64,000 nt of DNA from Capra hircus (lineage: Eukaryota > Chordata > Mammalia > Artiodactyla > Bovidae), in contig NC_030808.1 of NCBI RefSeq assembly GCF_001704415.2, positions 141,375,089 to 141,439,088 on the forward strand, written 5' to 3'. Position numbers and translations under genes: made by a program. Shown piece after piece: positions 19,729-30,805 of this stretch. Numbering within the stretch: position 1 is the first letter of the stretch; each line of letters starts with the position of its first letter. The notes beneath the pieces were generated by a model that saw nothing but the letters and a program-made list of their open reading frames with translations, did not search any database and had not been told where the DNA came from.

Positions 19729-19777
19729 TTAGCCATCACCATTCTGGACTCCTTTTCCTTATTCTAACTACCTAACA
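19729..19777 (-). mobile_element. 5' LTR stub of the provirus
   Basis: Only the first 49 or so bases of U3 remain ('ttagccatcacc' to 'ctacctaaca'), matching 10160-10208 of the 3' LTR almost base for base. It directly abuts the BovB 5' end at 19728. The other 460 bases of the LTR and the primer-binding site are missing. Confidence 0.85.
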
Positions 19778-19872
19778 CAAGGAGCAAGTGCCTTTTAATT
19801 TCGCAGCTGCAGCTGCCATCCTCAGTGATTTTGTACCCCAAGAAAATAAAATCTGTCACTGTTTCTTCTTTT
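19778..19872 (-). mobile_element. BovB right part of the copy split by the provirus
   Basis: The sequence starts with the TSD 'caag' and continues 'gagcaagtgccttttaattt', the exact BovB continuation of the left part ending at 9696. It runs to 'tctgtcactgtttcttc'. Confidence 0.9.
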
Positions 19873-20998
19873 TTCCCACCTAGTACGTTTAAGTTTTATT
19901 AAGTTTCTATGCCCCATGTATAAGTCACTTTTATCCTTATAGGGAATGATCTGAAATGGTTCATGTAACTTCTCATCTCTTTTCTCATAAAGAAAAGTCC
20001 TTAAGTAGTCCATCTGAAATAAAAATTGCTTCAAGATCAAATCCCACAGAAAGGGACAGAGGATGTGGCGCCCAACACTTGGAACTCAGTCTGCCTTTGG
20101 CCCATTGTAAGCAATCCCCTAAGTCTCTGACAATGGCCCTCGGACTGTTGCCACAGTCATGCCAAGTCATGGACACCACAGGTTCAGAGGAGCCAGGCCC
20201 AGAGCAGTGTATTATCCAGACTGCTGCCTCCCCACCTGGTGGGATATCCTCACCAGGCTCCAGATCTTGTTCCAGCTTCAAGACAACCCTCTGTGATGTT
20301 CATTCTGTTTCAGGTGAGGAGACTGAAGGCATTTTTCATCTTGGTTATAATTTTGGATTTGGGGATTTATGAAGGATTTAGAAGCCATTGCTTTCAAATA
20401 GCAAGTATCTTCTGAACAGCAAAATTCTGTAGGCTGCTAGGCAACGTGCAAAGGGATTTGTCATGGAAACCCACCCCAAGAGTCACCATGTCTTTGTCCC
20501 ATCCCAACTCAGCAGGATGATGATTGTATCTCCTGTCACTCATTTGGTCCCTGCCCCGTCGTGTAGCAGTGCCGTACAATTGGATTATGGATCTCAGAGC
20601 TGGAAAATCTAAGCCAATCACATAAATTCCAACTTCCTCAATAGCAATTGATCAAAACACCCCTATCTAACCCAAACAATGCTTGTCGCTTCCCTGGTGG
20701 ACAGGAATTAGTTCAGGAATGGACATATGACTGATTATGGCCAATAACATGTCAAGGGAGTTTGGCTGGTGGCTTCTGAAAGTCTTTGTTGTCTGAAGGG
20801 ACATCCTCTTTCTCTCTCACTGGATGCTAACATGTATTTGCAATTACTGCCTGTAGCCATCTAATAACAAACCACAGTTAGGAGGAAGCTCGTCCTGTGG
20901 ATGGCAAATTAAAGCCACAAAAATACCTTGATATCTGTTGACTTTTTACCAGGCATGTTCCCAGTAGACGGCACATTGAACTAGGAATAATTTGAAGA
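19873..20998. other. Unassigned spacer
   Basis: No gene or clear repeat is seen. The stretch at about 20690-20900 ('ggccaataacatgtcaaggg', 'ggcttctgaaagtctttgtt') has the feel of an old mammalian interspersed repeat, but I cannot name the family. Confidence 0.4.
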
Positions 20999-21110
20999 TT
21001 TTTTTTTTTTGGCCACTTCATGCAGCTTGCAGGATTTTAGCTCCCTGAGCAGGGATTGAACCCAGGGCCTTGACAGTGAAAGTGCAGAGTCCTAACCACT
21101 GGACCTCTAG
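20999..21110 (-). mobile_element. CHR-type tRNA-Glu SINE
   Basis: Read on the minus strand, the head has 'ggttaggactctgcactttc' and the box 'gggttcaatccctgctcagg'. It is followed by the 'catgaagtggcc' body end and an A-tail, seen on + as the T-run at 20999-21010. Confidence 0.88.
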
Positions 21111-21142
21111 TTACTTTATTGAAATCTCCCTTGAAGAGGGAG

Positions 21143-22184
21143 ATTCAGTTCAGTTGCTCAGTCATGTCCGACTCTATGAGCCCATGGGCTGCAGTATACC
21201 AGGCCTCCCTGTCCATCACCAACTCTCAAAGCTTGCTCAAATTCATGTCCATTGGGTTGTGATGCCAACCATCTCATCTTCTGGCATCCCCTTCTCCTCC
21301 TGCCTTCAATATTTCCCAGTAACAGGGTCTTTCGAGTCATTTCTTTGCATCAGATGGCCAGAGGATTGGAGTTTCAGCTTCAGCATCAGTCCTCCGATGA
21401 ATATTCAGGATTGATTTCCTTTAGGATTGACCGGTTTGATCTCCTTGCTGTTCAAGGGACTCTCAAGAGTCTTCTTTGACACCGCAGTTCAAAAGCATCA
21501 ATTCTTTGGCTCTCAGCTTTCTTTATAGTCCAACTCTCACATCCATACCTGACTACTGGAAAAACCATAGCTTTGACTAGATGGACCTTTGTTGGCAAAG
21601 TAACGTTTCTACTTTTTAATATGCTGTATAGGCTGGTCATAGCTTTTCTCCCAAGGAGCAAACATCTTTTAATTTTATGGCTGCAGTTACTATCTGCAGT
21701 GATTTTGGAGCCCAAGAGAATAAAGTCTGTCACTGTTTCCATTGTTTCCCCCATCTGTTTGTCATGAAGTGATGGGACCGGATGTCATGTTTTTTAATGT
21801 TGAGTTTTAAGCCAACTTTGTCACTCTCCTCTTTCATTTTCATCAAGAGGCTCTTTAGTTCTTCTTCACTTTCTGCCATAAGGGTGGTGTCATCTGCATA
21901 TCTGAAGTTATTGATATTTCTCCCGGCAATCTTGATTCCAGCTTGTGCTTCATCCAGCCCAGCATTTCACATGATGTACTCTGCATATAAGTTAAATAAG
22001 CATGGTGACAATATACAGCCTTGATGTACCCCTTTCCCAATTTGGAACCAGTCTGTTGTTCCATGACCGGTTCTAACTGTTGCTTCTTGACCTGCATACA
22101 GATTTCTCAGGAGACAGGTCAGGTGGTCTGGTATTCCCATCTCTAAGAATTTCACACAGTTTATTGTGATCCACAGTCAAAAGC
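21143..22184 (-). mobile_element. BovB, 5'-truncated, 1.04 kb
   Basis: It contains the 3' end through the reverse transcriptase palm region. Frames at 21452-21754, 21855-22097 and 21967-22155 (minus) hold BovB protein ('ITADSNCSHKIKRCLLLGRK', 'GIPDHLTCLLRNLYAGQE'). A frameshift separates the C-terminal and palm parts. Its 5' break is within 'gatccacagtcaaaagc'. Confidence 0.93.
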
Positions 22185-22692
22185 TTAATAAAGTAACTGC
22201 TTTGAAAACCACAGAAGAGCTAAATGCAGTACCCTGTTGGAGACAGTGTCAGAGAGGGGAGCTATTCTATCCTGCTCTCCACCCACAAGGCCTGAAGGAT
22301 GAGAGGAGACTTCTGGAACCTGGGGGTAGAGGCACTATGTGGAGACACTCTTCTGAGAGGAGTTGGGCTGTATCTGTGGAGGCTGCCGTTAGCCTGAGGG
22401 TCCCTGCAGGGAGAGAGCTGCCCCTGTCATTCCCCTTTCCCTCTGGATTTCCTGCTGAAATTCCCCATCAGCCTCATTTAAGTGGAAGTCTATCCAGGCA
22501 GGCAGCTGTGGTAGGTAGCCCAGGGAGGGCTGGGGCAGTCTGGAAAGACCAGTGGAAGCTTCCAACACATAGTAGAACAACCTGGCAAGAACTGCCAGAT
22601 ATGCAAGTGCAGGGCACAGTAATTCTTTGCTTTAAAACCACTTTGAGTTGGGTTTTCTGTTTCTCGCCACCAAAACATCCTAATACATATGT
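22185..22692. other. Unassigned GC-rich spacer
   Basis: No repeat is recognised. Several overlapping open frames, including the + frame at 22166-22750, show no domain and run from BovB into SINE sequence, so they are not genes. Confidence 0.45.
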
Positions 22693-22909
22693 GTGTATGT
22701 ATGTTAGTCTCTCAGTCATGTCCAGCTCTTTGCAACCCCATGGACTATAGCCTGAGAGGGTCCTCTGACCATGGGATTTCTCAAGCAAGAATACTGGAGT
22801 GGGTTACCATTCCCTTCTCCAGGGGATCTTCCCCACCTATCAATCAAACCTGGGTCTCCTGCATTGCAAGCAGATTCTTTATAGTCTGAGCCACCACCAG
22901 AGAAGCTCA
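22693..22909 (-). mobile_element. Bov-tA SINE
   Basis: The reversed body ('cagtcatgtccagctctttg', 'caagcaagaatactggagtg') and head ('tctttatagtctgagccacc') are present. A 'tgtgtgtatgtatgt' run precedes it. Confidence 0.88.
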
Positions 22910-23495
22910 AAACTTATATAGAAAATATTTTTATTTACAGAGGTCTTTTTTCATATTATGGGCTTAAAAATGATTGAGGATACTCAGAGAAGAGGCAAAG
23001 ATTGTCAGCCTATTGGTGTCCAGGCCCAGACTCAGGCAGTGCCACCAGGATTACACATCCTAACTGGGAAAGGACAGCAAAGGCACCCAGTGTGTGCATG
23101 AAGCCTGGAGCCAGCTCACTCTAGGAAACAAAGAGCAGGGCATTCCTTCCCGCCCATGCACAAAAAGTTGGACTGCTTTTGAGGGTTGTTTGCCTGACCT
23201 TGGACGGGGTGGAGTTACAGGTGAGTTAACCCTGAGTCTGTCATCCATACCAGGATGAGACAAGGAAGTAGAGAGCTAACAAGCAAAACAACAAGAGCTG
23301 TAAGATGATGTTTCAGAGCATAGGAAAAAACAAATGCCTAGAAAACATTTCCAACAAGTGCAACAAATGGAAGAATGCTCCTGAGGAAATCTAAGTAACA
23401 GATCAATTATTAGAGAACTTTAACTTGCTGTGTGTGCTCTTCAAAGCAACAGAAGAAAGAATAACAATAGAAACACACACACAAAAATAAGATTC
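22910..23495. other. Unassigned spacer
   Basis: No feature is recognised. An A/C-rich run ('aaacacacacacaaaaataa') lies just before the SINE TSD at 23496. Confidence 0.45.
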
Positions 23496-23506
23496 CATGA
23501 AACAAG

Positions 23507-23726
23507 TGGGCTTCCCAGGTGGCTCAGCAGTAAAGAACCTGTCTGTCAAAAGCAGGAGATGGCAGTTTGATTACTGGGTCAGGAAGAACCCATGAAGAGG
23601 AAATGGCAACCCATTCCAGTATTGTTGCCTAGAAAATCCCATGGACAGAAGGAACCTGGCGGGCTATAGTCCATGGGGTCGCAAAGAGTCAGACACGACT
23701 TAGCGACTAAATGACAACAATATCAA
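23507..23726 (+). mobile_element. Bov-tA SINE with perfect TSD
   Basis: Complete head and body ('ggcttcccaggtggctcagc' to 'gacacgacttagcgact'), flanked by 'catgaaacaag' at 23496-23506 and 23727-23737. Confidence 0.93.
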
Positions 23727-23824
23727 CATGAAACAAGCAGCTGTGAATCAAGAATTAGATTTAAAACCGCTCTGATTGGAGAGCCTGGAAATTAAAAATT
23801 AAGTTAACCTGAAGAATGCATTCC

Positions 23825-24820
23825 AGTACACATTAGGTACAGACAAATACTATTTGATTCCATTTATACATGGTACCGAGAATAGTCAAATTCATAAGAG
23901 TCAGAAAATACATTGGTAGTGACTATACTTAAACTTCACCAAGAATTTGCAGAATTGTTTTGAGATGTGAGAATAAAGGTAATTTTGTTGATTCTTTGTT
24001 GTTGCTAATGAAGGACAGTTTAAAAGGTAGCTAGTGTATATTGTTATGGGTCAGTACTTATTAGTACTTCCAAAATTGAATTTGAAATGCCGTGTATTCA
24101 TTTTTCACTCTGTAAGTGAAATTTTTTACATTGTAAAGTCATTCTTTACAATGACTTTATTAATTAAAGGGCAGCCAGTTAAAATTTTTACAAGATTGTG
24201 TGAGCTATTCAAACTCTTTAACCTCTGAATAGGATATTAGCTTCCAAAACCACAATGGGGATAAAATATGGAAATTCTTTTAAGTTTCATTGCCATTAAA
24301 TGAGAACCCTTATAATTCATATTGCCATGAATTTGACCATGTCATTTGCATAAAGTAGTTCATCAATCCGGTTCCAATAGGTTCAAACAAAGAAAAAGAT
24401 TACTGAGTCTTCTTGTAAGTAGTCATAAATAAACCAGAATAGTGTCAAATTTAGGTATGAAATTCCACACGTGCAAAGTACTATTAAGGTGATACATTTT
24501 TTATGGCATTTTTAAATATTAGAAGTATTAGAAAGCGTTATCTTTAAGCATCCTAAAAATATAAAACAAAAAAAGAAGGTACATTGGTAGAAGCCAGGGG
24601 CCAGAGGGTGGAGGTGGGATGGGGAGCTGAAATGAAGAGCTTAAACTGAACAAAGTTTCAATTTAAGAAGGTGAAAAATTTGGGAGATGGATGATGGTGA
24701 GGCTTGCAGAACAGTGTGAACGTACTCAGTGACACTGAACTGTATAGTTAAATATAGCTAAAATAGTATGCTTTATATTGGGTGACTTTAACCACAATAA
24801 AAAATTTTAAATATATATTG
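23825..24820 (+). mobile_element. L1 3' UTR end, split by an insertion
   Basis: The L1 tail ('tatttgattccatttataca', 'gaatagtcaaattcataaga') runs to 23919 and resumes at 24591 ('aagccaggggccagaggg', 'gacactgaactgtatagtt', 'ccacaataaaaaattttaa'). The two halves join without loss once the insert and one TSD are removed. Confidence 0.75.
23920..24579 (+). pseudogene. Candidate processed retrocopy (source gene unknown)
   Basis: This 660-bp AT-rich segment splits an L1 tail and is flanked by the perfect 11-bp duplication 'tacattggtag' (23909-23919 and 24580-24590). Its right end is A-rich ('ataaaacaaaaaaagaagg'), like a decayed poly(A) tail, with a possible 'aatata' signal just upstream. It contains no LINE, SINE or LTR sequence I recognise. 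The best explanation is an mRNA 3' UTR copied and inserted by L1 machinery, 5'-truncated. The 64-codon frame inside (24034-24228) has no domain. Confidence 0.6.
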
Positions 24821-24855
24821 AGATAAACAATTAATACATTGGATAAGCCCTAACA

Positions 24856-25012
24856 TGTGCTGTGCCGTTCTTAGTCGCTCTGCCATGCCCGACTCTTTGT
24901 GACCCCATGGACCCACCAGGCTCCTCTGTCCATGGGGATTCTCCAGGCAAGAATACTGGAGTGGGTTGCATGCCCTCCTCCAGGGCATCTTCCCAACTCA
25001 GGGATCGAACCC
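24856..25012 (-). mobile_element. Bov-A SINE unit
   Basis: One Bov-A body without a full tRNA head, flanked by 'gccctaaca' at about 24847-24855 and 25013-25021. A few bases are deleted around 'ccatggacccaccagg'. Confidence 0.85.
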
Positions 25013-25128
25013 AGCCCTAACACAGATGTAGTTAAAAAGGGAATAGTGAAATAGAAGATTTATGAAAGCATTAATGCTAACAGGCTGAGAGATTTTTTAA
25101 AAAAGGAAAAATATGAAAGAGACTTAAA

Positions 25129-25130
25129 TG

Positions 25131-25167
<37 letters not shown>

Positions 25168-25365
25168 TCACTCAGTACTGTCTGACTCTATATGACCTCA
25201 TGGACTATAGTCCACCAGACTCCTCTGTCCATGGAATTATCCAGGCAAGAATACTGGAGTGGGTTGCCATTCTCTTCTCTGGGGGATCTTCCTGATCCAG
25301 GGATCAAACCCAGATCTCCTGCACTGCAGGCAGATTCTTTATATCTGAGCCACCAGAGAAGTCCA
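25129..25365 (-). mobile_element. Bov-tA SINE with a (GT)n tail
   Basis: A pure (TG)n microsatellite at 25131-25164 forms the SINE tail end. The reversed body and head follow ('gacctcatggactatagtcc' to 'gagccaccagagaagtcc'). The flanking TSD is 'agacttaaat' (about 25119-25128 and 25366-25375). Confidence 0.9.
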
Positions 25366-25375
25366 GACTTAAATA

Positions 25376-25836
25376 ATATGGAAAATAAAATGAGACCCTC
25401 CAACTTGCATCTAATAGGTGTTCCAGGACTAGAGGATATAGGAAAAATTGGAAGAAATATCCAACTTATACAAGAAGGTAAGTTTCCAAAACTGAAGAAA
25501 AACATGAGTTTTCAAATAGAAACAGAACACAGAGGAGCAAGCAGTCTACATAAAAATAAATCCACTGTCAGATGCATTTTAGTAAAAATACATTACAAGG
25601 ACAAGGAGAAAATCTAAAGGGTAGCAGAGCGAAACAGGGGAGGTGACCTATACAAAGCAATGATAATTAGACTAAAAGCTGGCTTTTCAACCTTAAGGAG
25701 AGAAGGTGGTGAGTGGAAACTTTGAAAAAGCAAAGGAAAATGCTTCTCAACCTGGAATCCTATGAACAATGAAATGATTATCAAGACTGAACGCAGAAGA
25801 AAGACTCAGACTTAAAAAGACTGACGTGTTTAACTC
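25376..25836 (+). mobile_element. Ancient L1-like fragment (ORF1-region/HAL1 type)
   Basis: The order of blocks ('aactgaagaaaaacatgagt', 'ggacaaggagaaaatctaaa', 'acctggaatcctatgaacaa') matches the conserved part of L1/HAL1-type ORF1 regions. It is highly diverged and has no long frame. Confidence 0.55.
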
Positions 25837-25837
25837 A

Positions 25838-26345
25838 GATTTTTTGTAACGTTTTATGTTATACTGCAGTATAGCCAATTAATATGTTAATCAGGTGAAC
25901 AGCAAAGGCACTCAGCCATACATATACAACGCTGCTAAGTCACTTCAGTCGTATCCGACTCTGTGCGACCCCATAGACGGCAGCCCATCAGGCTCCCCTG
26001 TCCCTGGGATTCTCCAGGCAAGAACACTGGAGTGGGTTGCCATTTCCTTCTCCAATGCAGGAAAGTGAAAAGGGAAAGTGAAGTCACTGAGTTGTGTCCA
26101 ACTCTCAGCGACCCCACGGACTGCAGCCTACCAGTCTCCTCCGTCCATGGGATTTTCCAGGCAAGAGTACTGGAGTGGGGTGCCATTGCCTTCTCTGATA
26201 CATATACAATACATGTATCCATTCTCCCCCAAACTCCCCTCCCAACCAGGCTGCCACATAACATGGAGTAGAGTTAAATGTGTTATATGATAGGTCCTTG
26301 TTGGTTATCCGTTTTGAATATAGCAGTGTTAACACAGACTTTCGG
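25838..26345 (-). mobile_element. L1 3' end split by a Bov-A2
   Basis: The reversed L1 tail ('tatactgcagtatagccaat', 'caggtgaacagcaaaggcac') continues after the SINE with 'atgtatccattctcccccaa', 'aggctgccacataacatgga' and 'ggtccttgttggttatcc'. Confidence 0.78.
25931..26198 (-). mobile_element. Bov-A2 SINE (two Bov-A monomers)
   Basis: Two Bov-A units joined by the typical 'aagtgaaaagggaaagtgaa' linker (about 26065-26085), with no tRNA head. TSD 'acatatacaa' lies on both sides (about 25921-25930 and 26199-26210). Confidence 0.9.
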
Positions 26346-26363
26346 TGAAAGAACTACAGAATC

Positions 26364-26510
26364 AGTGGCTCCCAAACTTGGATACCACCCATTATAGTGC
26401 CTGGCCAAAAATTTCAAATGCCAGTGCCCAACCCACACCTCAGAATAAGGCATTGGTCATTTTTGATCTCCCTGGGTCATCTTGATGTTCAGCCAGGGTT
26501 AAAGTCACTG
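26364..26510 (+). mobile_element. MER5A-like hAT DNA transposon relic
   Basis: The terminal 'cagtggctcccaaacttgg' and the far end 'cagccagggttaaagtcactg' resemble MER5-type inverted ends. The middle 'cccaacccacacctcagaat' matches its centre. No clear 8-bp TSD survives. Confidence 0.5.
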
Positions 26511-27835
26511 TGCTGTCTAATAGCTTCAGGAAGAAGAAAAGCAAATACAGGAGAAGTTAACAAGACCACAGAGATCAGTAAATTGCATCAGTTAATATAA
26601 CTATTGCTTTTGGTGAAATAAAAAATCTGGCAATAATTTCATTGGTTCCGGTGAGCAGTTGTTGGACAATCTGAATTGCATTTGGTTTGTTCTATCCTAA
26701 ATGAATTTTTCTCATTTGTCAAATAAATAGGATTTATTTGGAGGAGAAAGTCCAGTTTGGGTATGGTCTTATGAACGCAATGGATTGCCATCTTGCTGAC
26801 TAGGTAACACTGGGGCGGTGGGTGGAGGGAGTGTGTAACCCCACTGTTAACACTTGGGTCCATCCCTGGGGTTCTGCTTTAATCAACAAGGGATGAGGCC
26901 TCTGTGACGGAAGCTTTCAAATCTCTGCCAGGCAGCCAAGTTTGAGAGCCACCGAATTAGGGATTCTATGGGCCAAGAACACCCAAAGAAACGAAAGAAA
27001 CCAGAAAGAAGCATTGAGGTCATTGAGCTGTTCTCTTAGGAACAGCAGGTTGCTGAGTCCTTTAAAAGGTGCAAATATGGCTTATTTCCATGATAATCTT
27101 GAATAGAAAACGTGCGTTAGCCACATGAATGCCTTCTAAACTTCGGAACTGTCTAGAGAACTCATAGACAATTTAAAGATTTGCCTAATCATTTTTTTTT
27201 TTTTTTTTCCTGAGCCTACTTTCTGCTTCTCCCAAGTGGAACTATTGTCGGCCCTGGAAGGTGGTTTAGAACTCTTATCTCAGCTGTAGTTTTACTTAGG
27301 GGACTTTGAACAGATCAGTTCATTGTTCAGTATTTGGTGAGGTTACTTCCTGGGAAAGCCTGACCAATCCCACGTGTATGTGTGGTTATAAAATAATTTG
27401 TTTGAGGTGCATATGGAAGATAAGGTGATTATCTGGGCCTTCCATGGAAATCTTCTGACCTTTGTCCAAGCACTTCATTTTAATTCATTTCCACAGGCAT
27501 TTACATGAAGTATCTGTTGTGTCCAGCCTGTTGCCCTGACATAAACTAGCCCAGGAAGGGAAAGAGAGCATCCCAGCCATGAAACTTGAAATCTGTCTCA
27601 AATAACCAGTTTTGGAACTAAAATTGCAGAAATAAATGCCCAAGGCACCAGACAATCATACTAAGGGAATTCAGAAACTGAGCTGATAGGAGGGTGTTAT
27701 TTACTGGGGACTTGAAAACAAGGCCTTCATGAACACAGCTGTCTACACCAAGGGCATTTCTGGGCTGAATTAAGTGAGACTTTTTCGCTAAAATAAAATA
27801 CAAGCTGGCCAGCTTTTAAAAACTGATTTCTACTT
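26511..27835. other. Unassigned spacer
   Basis: No gene and no clear family. A T-run at 27191-27209 and a 'cagccaagtttgagagccac' fragment near 26934, which looks like another MER5-type end, are the only notable items. Confidence 0.45.
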
Positions 27836-28085
27836 TATTTATTTTTAAGTTTTTATTGAAGTATAATTGATTTACAATGTTGTGTTTCTTCTCCACAGCA
27901 AAGCGACTCAGTGATACAAATACATACATTCTTTTTGATATTCTCTTCCTTTATGGTTTATCCCAGGATATTGAATATGATTCCCTGTGCTATATAGCAG
28001 GTCCTTGTCATTTATCCATCCTATATATAATAGTTTGTGTCTCTTAATACTAACCTCAAACTCCCTCACTCCTGGAAATATACCC
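27836..28085 (-). mobile_element. L1 3' end fragment
   Basis: Reversed L1 tail: 'ttattgaagtataattgatt', 'ggatattgaatatgattccc', 'ggtccttgtcatttatcc'. Confidence 0.85.
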
Positions 28086-28185
28086 AGATGGTTTATCCAA
28101 AGAAACACGGCCTCTGTGGGTCACCAACGTCAGGCCATGGTAACTGCAGGAGGAAGACACTGCCCACTCTGTCCACCCTGACTCT

Positions 28186-28545
28186 GCTATGGTCTGAATG
28201 TCTGTCTCCCAGATTCACACATTAAATCCTGCCCTCAAGGTGTTGGTGTTAGGAGGTAGGTCCTTTGGGAGGTGATTAGGCCGTGAGAACAGAACCCTCA
28301 GGAATGGGATCAGTATCCTTTTAAAAACAACCCCAGAGGGCTCCCTGACACCTTCCTCTGGGTGAGGACAGAGCAAGAAGACACTGTCTATGAACCTGGG
28401 AGACGGGCCTCGCCAGACACTGTTCAAGACCAGCAACTTGTCCTTGGCCTTCCAGCCTCCAGACTCATGAGAGATAACTGTCAGCTGATTGTAGGTTGCC
28501 CCATCTCTGGTGTTTCGTCATAGCAACCTGAGCTACGGCAGACCC
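28186..28545 (+). mobile_element. MLT1-like (MaLR) LTR
   Basis: It starts 'tgctatggtctgaatgtctg' and passes 'ctttgggaggtgattaggcc', 'gagcaagaagacactgtcta' and 'ccttccagcctccagactca'. It ends near 'cgtcatagcaacctgagct'. This is the block order of MLT1-type mammalian LTRs. It is an old solo copy. Confidence 0.82.
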
Positions 28546-30805
28546 TGTCTCAGCATCCACTTCCTTTTTTCCTGGGCAGGCTTCTTGGAATAGCGCCTAC
28601 CCCCTCAGCGTCTCGCCAGCCTCCTGCTTTCATGTCTTGTCACCCAGTGTCTGCCCAGAACTCTGGAAATTGCTCAAAGCTGGCCTTGGGGCCCGGGTCC
28701 AGTCTACTGGCTGCTGTATGCTCTGCATCCTCCTGTCCTGCAGCCCCTCAACTCTGCCTGCACTCACGCCCCTTCCTTCCAGCTAGTCTCTCATTGCTCC
28801 TTCAGGCCCCCACAGTGTGCACCCGGAAAGGTTTTGGTTCTCTGCCCCTCACTCTCGCCCTTGAATTCTCTTCTCATTGGCATCTGGCCCGTTCTGGTTC
28901 TGGACCACTGACCATCCACCTACCCTTTGCCCAAGCTCTGTCTCTCAGGCAGCCTGGGGACCGGGAAGTTCACCTGCCCCATCCTCTGTGGTAAACCACC
29001 CAGGCTCATCAGAGAGAGAGGGGACAGCCTGGAGGGAAGCTGGACAACACCTTCTGGGGGGCTCAGGAGAGACAGTAGAAGACTGTTCTTGGGGCCACTC
29101 ATCCCAGCTTCATCCCTGATGATGCCGCCAGGAGCCACCATCTCCCTTCTGCCTGTCTCTTCTCTCTTCTCCATCCTCCCTTTGCCTCCATCAGCCCTGG
29201 GGTCCAGGCAGCCAGGCCTCCTTGCTTCCTCAGCAGCGGGTCCTGGGAGCCCACTCTGGTAGTTACTCAGCTCCCAAGTTTCAAGGACCCTGCATAGGTC
29301 GTGGGGATTCCAACTGGTGGAGAGGACGTGGCTTTAGAAGGAAGGTGTCTTCTCAGCTTTTCACTCCCCAGAAAGTTCCAGTGTCTTGCCAGACACAGGG
29401 AGCAGGGATGAGGAGAAGCTGCAGACTTGAAAAATCTGATGGAAAGGTAGGAAAGAGATCCTCTGAGAACAGGAGGAAGCCAGGTCAGAGAAGAGCCTCA
29501 AAGATGGAGAATCCTGTAGGTACCGGCGTGTTCCACCAAGGTAGGAAGAAGAAGGAAGGGAAGACAGTAGCATTGTGGAGAAAGCAAGGCAAAACTTGGC
29601 AGTGACAGACGAAGAGAGGTGCACAGGGGGCTGCGGGGAGTGGACATGCTCACTCAAGAATGTTTGAGACACACCTGCCCCTTCCCCTCTTTCTGTCTCT
29701 CTCTCCTGAAATGAAAGATTAGGGAAAAGTGACAATGTCAAAATTTCTTTCTCCACTATGCTTCATTTTATGTACCTTCTGGAAAGAAGCAGATACTAGG
29801 TAATATTTTCTTTGATTGCACACTTGATATGTATTTTCAGTTTGAGGATCGTGGCTTTCTGTTCAGCGAGTGTTTACAAGTCTACATTTAGACGCCTCCT
29901 GGGTTGGGCTCGTGACCTGCATTCAGAAATTCAGAAATCACACCAGCCAGCTGCGCGAAGTTTGCAATCAGACCTGACCTCAGTGTGAACTCTGCATCTG
30001 GCTTTTCCAGCAGGTGACCACGGGCACCTTCACCTCTCCCAGTCTGTTTCTTGCTGAGCCACACCAGAATAATCGTCATCCTATTACCAGAAATGCCTAG
30101 ATACATCCATGATGTCTTTTTGTATTTCTTCATCACAGTGTAGTGAAAAACTTAGTTTCCAGGGCTGACTGGTGTGGTTCATGAATCACTTGTCCCTAAA
30201 AACCAGAGCAAGGAATAGTCCCCAAATGACTGGTTGTTTCCTCATTGCTAAATCTGTTGTGTTTTTTTTTTTTTTTAACAGTTTTCTCTTTGACGGCTTT
30301 CGACGGGTATTTAGTGTTGCATGAACTTCCTTGGGGTGTCCCCTCGTTCCTTCCCCAAGTCTGCCTCTCTCGTGACTCATCATTCCCAGAAGCTCAAAGC
30401 CAACTTAGCTGCCTTCCTAGTGCCGCAAAGTCACCCATGAGACACAGCAGGTTTCCTTCTAGAATTGTTATCTGCCGTTCATTTCCCATGATCTTTTTCC
30501 GTTCCCCAAATTCTGCCGTGGACTAGATCCTCTGAGAACATTATTCAAATGTTGGTTTGGGGACCTGCAGCTTATTAGTCTGAAAAAAAATAAGCAAGAA
30601 GATTTTCCTGGTATGATACCTCTGGTTGTCTTTCAAACAATTGCCACTGCTTCTTTTAAATTGTGTCTCCCAAAGGCTGTCTATGTATGTGGAATTTAGA
30701 AAAATGGCACAGATGAACCTATTTCTAAGGCAGGAATAGAGACACAGACAGAGATTCAACATGCTGACACAGGGCAAAGGGGAGGGTGGGACGATTTGGG
30801 AGAGT
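28546..30805. other. Repeat-poor spacer
   Basis: 28550-29660 is GC-rich with many overlapping open frames (for example 28632-28994 and 29222-29605 on +), and none carries a recognisable domain. 29660-30800 is mixed sequence with a T-run at 30261-30275. I cannot support an exon or a promoter. Confidence 0.45.

Larger units (their letters stand above)
9697..19777 (-). mobile_element. Class I (gamma-like) ERV provirus, minus strand, defective
   Basis: The two limits are the LTR ends 'tgtcaggtgag' (left) and 'ctacctaaca' (right), with the perfect 4-bp TSD 'caag' (9693-9696 and 19778-19781). Removing the block rejoins the split BovB exactly. Going along the minus strand it holds a 5' LTR stub, an inserted BovB, leader or unassigned sequence, another inserted BovB, gag remnants, protease, reverse transcriptase, RNase H, integrase, an env tail and the 3' LTR. 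Every gene has stops or frameshifts and nearly all of env is gone, so it is not functional. The pol order and the env tail type fit gammaretrovirus-like class I ERVs. Confidence 0.88.

Noticed and set aside
22166..22750. 194-codon plus-strand frame as a gene
   Set aside because: It starts in reversed BovB and ends in reversed Bov-tA, so it spans three unrelated sequences. No domain is seen.
25131..25164. (GT)n tract as a regulatory element
   Set aside because: It is an ordinary microsatellite grown at the tail of a Bov-tA SINE.
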